Source of the DNA: Marinilabiliales bacterium
GTDB taxonomy: Bacteria > Bacteroidota > Bacteroidia > Bacteroidales > BM523
Direction: 5' to 3'
Assembly: GCA_002869425.1 (NCBI GenBank)
Contig: PKSZ01000439.1
Span: 1-7,302, forward strand
Length of the DNA: 7,302 nucleotides
Part shown: in pieces, positions 6,401-7,302 of the stretch
Layout of the letters: each line of letters begins with the position of its first letter
How positions within the stretch are numbered: position 1 is the first letter of the stretch
The notes under the pieces: model-generated
What the model was told of the DNA's origin: nothing
The model's database searches: none
The model's input: only the letters and a program-made list of their open reading frames with translations
Made by a program: the position numbers and the translations under genes

Positions 6401-7302
6401 ATAACCCTGAATGGTACATCAGACCAGGTACTCGGTGGAACTCAATCTTACCCTGCGCTAAGCAACTTAACCATCAATAACACAAGTAATACTGGCACAG
6501 AAATTACATCAAATTCAGCAGTAACGGTTAATGGAACTTTGACTTTAACAGATGGTAATCTTGTTACCTCAGATGTGAATATACTGTCTATGGGAACTGC
6601 TTCGTCAATTGCAGGAGGAAGTGACAATAGTTTTGTAAAAGGGCCTATGAAGCATACAATTGCTACTACTGCTCCTACTAATAAAGTATTTCCTGTTGGA
6701 ACCGACAGTCTTCATAAAGCAGAACTCAATATTAAGCAGGTAGCAGCTACATCTACAGATTATACTTGTAAATATATAACATCTTCTGCAGTCGATCTGG
6801 GCTGGACTTTACCGGGAACAATCGATAAGGTTTCAAATATTGGTTACTGGGATATATCTAAAGGTGCTGGTGCATCTATTGCTTCAGCCAGTGCTACGCT
6901 GCATTACAATTTCACTGATGGTGTTGAAGATGAAGCAAACTTAAGAATAGCCAAAGGAAATCCTACAGCTTGGTCTGATATTGGCGGTGTAGGCACTACA
7001 TCTCCAACCGGCTCAATAGGATCAACAGTTAATTTTACATCATTTAGTTATTTTACACTGGCTAACAAAACGGGTGGTGCAAATCCTCTACCTGTTGAAC
7101 TACTAAGTTTTAATGCTGAATATGTTGCAGGAGATGTAGAGCTAAAATGGCAAACAGCATCAGAAATCAACAACGATCATTTTGAAATTGAAAGAACAAG
7201 TGATGGTGTTAATTTTGAAACTGTACTTACTGTTCAGGGAATGGGGAATACCAACTCTCTTAATGATTATTTTGCCTTGGATGAAAACCCAATGGAAGGA
7301 CA
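2..7302 (+). CDS. Giant secreted/surface beta-solenoid repeat protein, partial at both ends (probable T9SS substrate)
   Basis: Frame 2 is open across the whole window (2433 codons, no stop), so the gene begins upstream and ends downstream. The translation is rich in Thr, Ser, Gly, Asn and short alternating strands such as GTLTFDGAG and GNWTDNGGTF, as in beta-solenoid and adhesin-like proteins. It reads as an N-terminal beta domain, a pair of ~125-residue repeats, two solenoid regions each followed by a cap-like domain, and finally the LPVELLSFNA/WQTASEINN domain. In Bacteroidota that last domain usually precedes a type IX secretion sorting tail, which would lie just beyond the window. The signal peptide should lie upstream. 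The first in-frame ATG (449) is inside a domain and is not the start. No catalytic residues or transmembrane segments are seen. Export and surface attachment are well supported by family knowledge. The adhesive or structural role is inference, and the ligand is unknown. Confidence 0.93.
473..838 (+). repeat. Tandem protein repeat, copy A (~122 residues)
   Basis: Residues 158-279 form the first of two diverged copies. Landmarks are FEFNPGIGSV, DISAISLTV, QFTISGLQLM, AGSYTLGYD and GTWGANDGENHADLIV. Each has a counterpart in copy B at the same spacing. The pattern is that of a small Ig-like or beta-sandwich module. Copies are similar in protein but clearly diverged, so this is an old duplication within the gene. 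I cannot name the family with confidence. Confidence 0.75.
896..1276 (+). repeat. Tandem protein repeat, copy B (~127 residues)
   Basis: Residues 299-425 repeat copy A: FTFNAGIGSA, DITALSMSV, EITITGIQMI, PGVYTYNNE and GNWGLSDGTSHGTLSV line up with the A-copy landmarks. About 19 residues (SSPTITGGDGTF...) link the copies. Copy B carries an extra Cys (YSCSSS) that copy A lacks. It runs straight into the next domain (GPILSVASGDW) without a spacer. Confidence 0.75.
1289..1450 (+). other. Solenoid-leading domain (VASGDWGNPATWDCNCVPT)
   Basis: Residues 430-483 read VASGDWGNPATWDCNCVPT, then DMVAIQAGDIVYV and CASLTINGELNYD. This resembles the 'SGNWsdPaTWsCGCVPts.DdVtI..G..Vtl....CnsLtInGtL' opening seen in many Bacteroidota surface proteins, where it starts a right-handed beta-solenoid. 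Three Cys (residues 443, 445 and 469) sit at conserved-looking places and could pair after export. The assignment rests on motif recall, not a search. Confidence 0.65.
2327..2827 (+). repeat. Long intragenic repeat, copy 1 (167 residues)
   Basis: Residues 776-942 run from ILDIDTDTYNGTADL through RIAKLATVPE, LTFDGAGAQ, LDNSGAKTLDGM, NGDIIV and HSSFTQASAKTF to FTATGTVNF. All these blocks recur in the same order in copy 2, offset by 966 bases, with only compensating single-residue indels. HSSFTQASAKTF is identical in both copies. This is a duplication of several solenoid turns. Confidence 0.88.
2933..3238 (+). repeat. Pair of ~51-residue Trp-containing solenoid units
   Basis: Unit one (GTWDNDGTFNHNNGEVSF ... 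NFYDIEIAGGT) is followed directly by unit two (NNWLHSAGTFVPNGKMVTF ... NFYSLRVQKTDGT). Trp residues 980 and 1032 are 52 residues apart. Both units share the order W, G-T-F, N-G, V-[ST]-F-[LI]-G, N-F-Y. The TFNHNNGE block of unit one reappears in the second solenoid at 5789-5812. The pair sits between the two copies of the 167-residue repeat, so the larger repeating block is about 322 residues. Confidence 0.7.
3293..3793 (+). repeat. Long intragenic repeat, copy 2 (167 residues)
   Basis: Residues 1098-1264 match copy 1 block by block: ILDMNAETLTGTGGL, QLAKLATAVPE, VTLDGAGDQ, LENSGAKDISGM, NGDITIAG, HSSFTQASAKTF and FTASGKVLF. The copies have the same length (501 bases). The protein is well kept while codons differ widely, so the duplication is old and the sequence has been held by selection. 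It leads into the first cap domain after about 50 more residues. Confidence 0.88.
3953..4405 (+). other. Internal cap-like domain (VEGNLQK ... NRYWTI ... GDFICGE)
   Basis: Residues 1318-1468 read MPISGSIARASGHVEGNLQK, then FEVGTGSSYSPVDIVF, KTVNRYWTITNNGVSF, NFEVRRYDGVEF and TGFGDFICGE. I know this order from Bacteroidota surface proteins. There it follows a solenoid and normally comes just before the PLPVEL domain and the sorting tail. Here it lies mid-protein and is followed by KFNPDYLTNAVSG, not by PLPVEL. It probably closes the end of solenoid 1. It has two Cys (IIC, FIC). Family identity comes from memory of typical sequences. Confidence 0.65.
4490..4729 (+). other. Small STTITGNGT-type beta domain
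   Basis: Residues 1497-1576 carry GVISSDGSTTITGNGTYFV, then MAVDDVLLLQN, IVGTVTAIIDDETLTID and FGVHAIP. This matches a small domain of the form 'vs..nGSttVtGtGT.F ... vGD.i ... G.V..I.sdtsLtl', which I recall from Bacteroidota surface proteins and phage tail-associated proteins. A ~14-residue insertion (PPENPGVPEM) lies where the usual form is tight. The preceding linker 4406-4489 (MTWNDQTHWIKYRT) is Trp/His-rich and joins it to the first cap. Function unknown; binding or spacer role is inferred. Confidence 0.55.
4730..5584 (+). other. Unassigned beta-rich segment with low GC
   Basis: Residues 1577-1861 belong to the same open frame, but I do not recognise a domain. It is Asn-, Ser- and Ile-rich with more aromatic and charged residues than the solenoids (YKLLFKDEPY, YAHLWLRNQHTDG, RFFRHQDGTNFYV). 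It has weak solenoid features (VILNNGKGTISPG, YIWLFQGNFNTDGYAITG). Bases 4801-5100 have about 90 G/C in 300 by hand count, against 27-30 per 60 in sampled lines at 481, 1261 and 6181. It may be an irregular solenoid start or a separately acquired module. Confidence 0.45.
5765..6052 (+). repeat. Solenoid 2 tandem unit 1 (96 residues)
   Basis: It starts GNWTDNGGTFNHNNGEISF, then YDIDVNKTGGTLSF, ELTVNDMTMTQGNFTAPTT and TLNGGTFTGGTTI. GNWTDNGGTF is exactly repeated 288 bases later at the start of unit 2. NFTAPTT and LNGGTF in the second half have counterparts in unit 2 (TFTAPAT, ILGGTY). Confidence 0.8.
6053..6352 (+). repeat. Solenoid 2 tandem unit 2 (100 residues)
   Basis: It starts GNWTDNGGTFEGASSALIF, then FADISIENTG, TLTFGSLSLAATAGTFTAPA and NILGGTYNLGTNTNI. 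It aligns with unit 1 over its full length, with small insertions near AATAGTF and NLGTNT. Confidence 0.8.
6353..6613 (+). repeat. Solenoid 2 tandem unit 3, diverged and shortened
   Basis: It starts TDISYNGGLLVPGTGTITL, then GTSDQVLGG, LSNLTINNTSNTG, AVTVNGTLTLTDGNLV and NILSMGT. The conserved Trp is replaced by Ile (base 6359), 300 bases after the Trp of unit 2. It is shorter than units 1 and 2 and passes into the cap domain at GGSDNSFVKGPM. Confidence 0.65.
6614..7069 (+). other. C-terminal cap-like domain (SFVKGPMKHT ... YWDI ... FSYFTLANK)
   Basis: Residues 2205-2356 hold NSFVKGPMKHTIA, KVFPVGTDSLHKAELNI, SNIGYWDISKG, ATLHYNFTDGVED, ANLRIAKGNPTAW and FTSFSYFTLANK. The scheme 'G.m.......FPVGt...y.p..i', then 'YW.i', then 'F..Ftla', matches the domain that links a solenoid to PLPVELLSF in many Bacteroidota secreted proteins. 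It has the same order of features as the internal cap at 3953-4405 but little direct identity. It sits in the expected place, 15 bases before the PLPVEL domain. Confidence 0.7.
7085..7302 (+). other. Pre-sorting beta domain (PLPVELLSFNA / WQTASEINN), cut by window end
   Basis: From residue 2362 the chain reads PLPVELLSFNA, VELKWQTASEINNDHFEIER, SDGVNFETVLTVQGMGNT and YFALDENPMEG. This is a very common module of Bacteroidota extracellular proteins. It normally continues with 'YYRLkQvDfDG' and then a ~70-90-residue type IX secretion C-terminal domain. The window ends just before the expected YYRL block, so the sorting domain itself is not seen. Its presence downstream is inferred, with good confidence from how regularly the two occur together. 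Confidence 0.88.

Larger units (their letters stand above)
5585..6613 (+). other. Beta-solenoid-like region 2 (~343 residues)
   Basis: Residues 1862-2204 return to regular short strands (LTFDAGTTTVAGELHIGDG, ATVDVNSNATLYTNTTF). From 5765 they form tandem units of 96-100 residues, listed separately. The units resemble the Trp units of solenoid 1, with TFNHNNGE shared exactly. Composition is almost entirely T, G, N, S, A, L, I, with no Cys. Region 2 ends at the second cap. As in region 1 a scaffold or adhesive role is inferred. Confidence 0.7.

Noticed and set aside
1..7302. Promoters, terminators, riboswitches, tRNA or other RNA genes
   Set aside because: The full length is coding in one frame with no intergenic gap. 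I noted no GC-rich hairpin followed by a T run, and no tRNA-like block on either strand.

Overview
The whole window is the interior of one very large gene read on the + strand. Frame 2 is open from base 2 to the last base: 2433 complete codons, no stop, no frameshift, and no start or stop codon of the gene inside the window. I see no second gene, RNA gene, mobile element, CRISPR array or intergenic DNA. The annotation below is therefore a domain and repeat map of one partial protein of more than 2433 residues.

The organism is most likely a member of the Bacteroidota. The main reason is the C-terminal end of the window. It carries the LPVELLSFNA / VELKWQTASEINNDHFEIER signature that, in this phylum, typically sits just before a type IX secretion (T9SS) sorting domain. 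The AT-leaning DNA and the Thr/Ser/Gly/Asn-rich, beta-strand-rich protein agree with this. Genus cannot be told from the sequence.

Layout: (1) 2-406, a beta-rich domain ending VDHIRVTVYYT. (2) 473-1276, two diverged copies of a ~125-residue repeat. (3) 1289-1450, a SGDWGNPATWDCNC domain that leads into a solenoid. (4) 1451-3952, a long beta-solenoid-like region containing a 167-residue segment present twice (2327-2827 and 3293-3793). (5) 3953-4405, a cap-like domain with an NRYWTI motif. (6) 4490-4729, a small STTITGNGT-type domain. (7) 4730-5584, an unassigned AT-rich part. (8) 5585-6613, a second solenoid built of ~96-100-residue tandem units. (9) 6614-7069, a second cap-like domain. (10) 7085-7302, the start of the domain that usually precedes the T9SS sorting tail.

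The likely role is a secreted or surface-anchored structural or adhesive protein. No catalytic motif is visible, so an adhesin-like role is inferred from architecture. The chain looks like two 'solenoid + cap' proteins joined end to end. I did not find a novel multi-gene system. The points worth a second look are the internal duplications, which keep the protein but not the codons, the internal cap, and the AT-rich unassigned middle.
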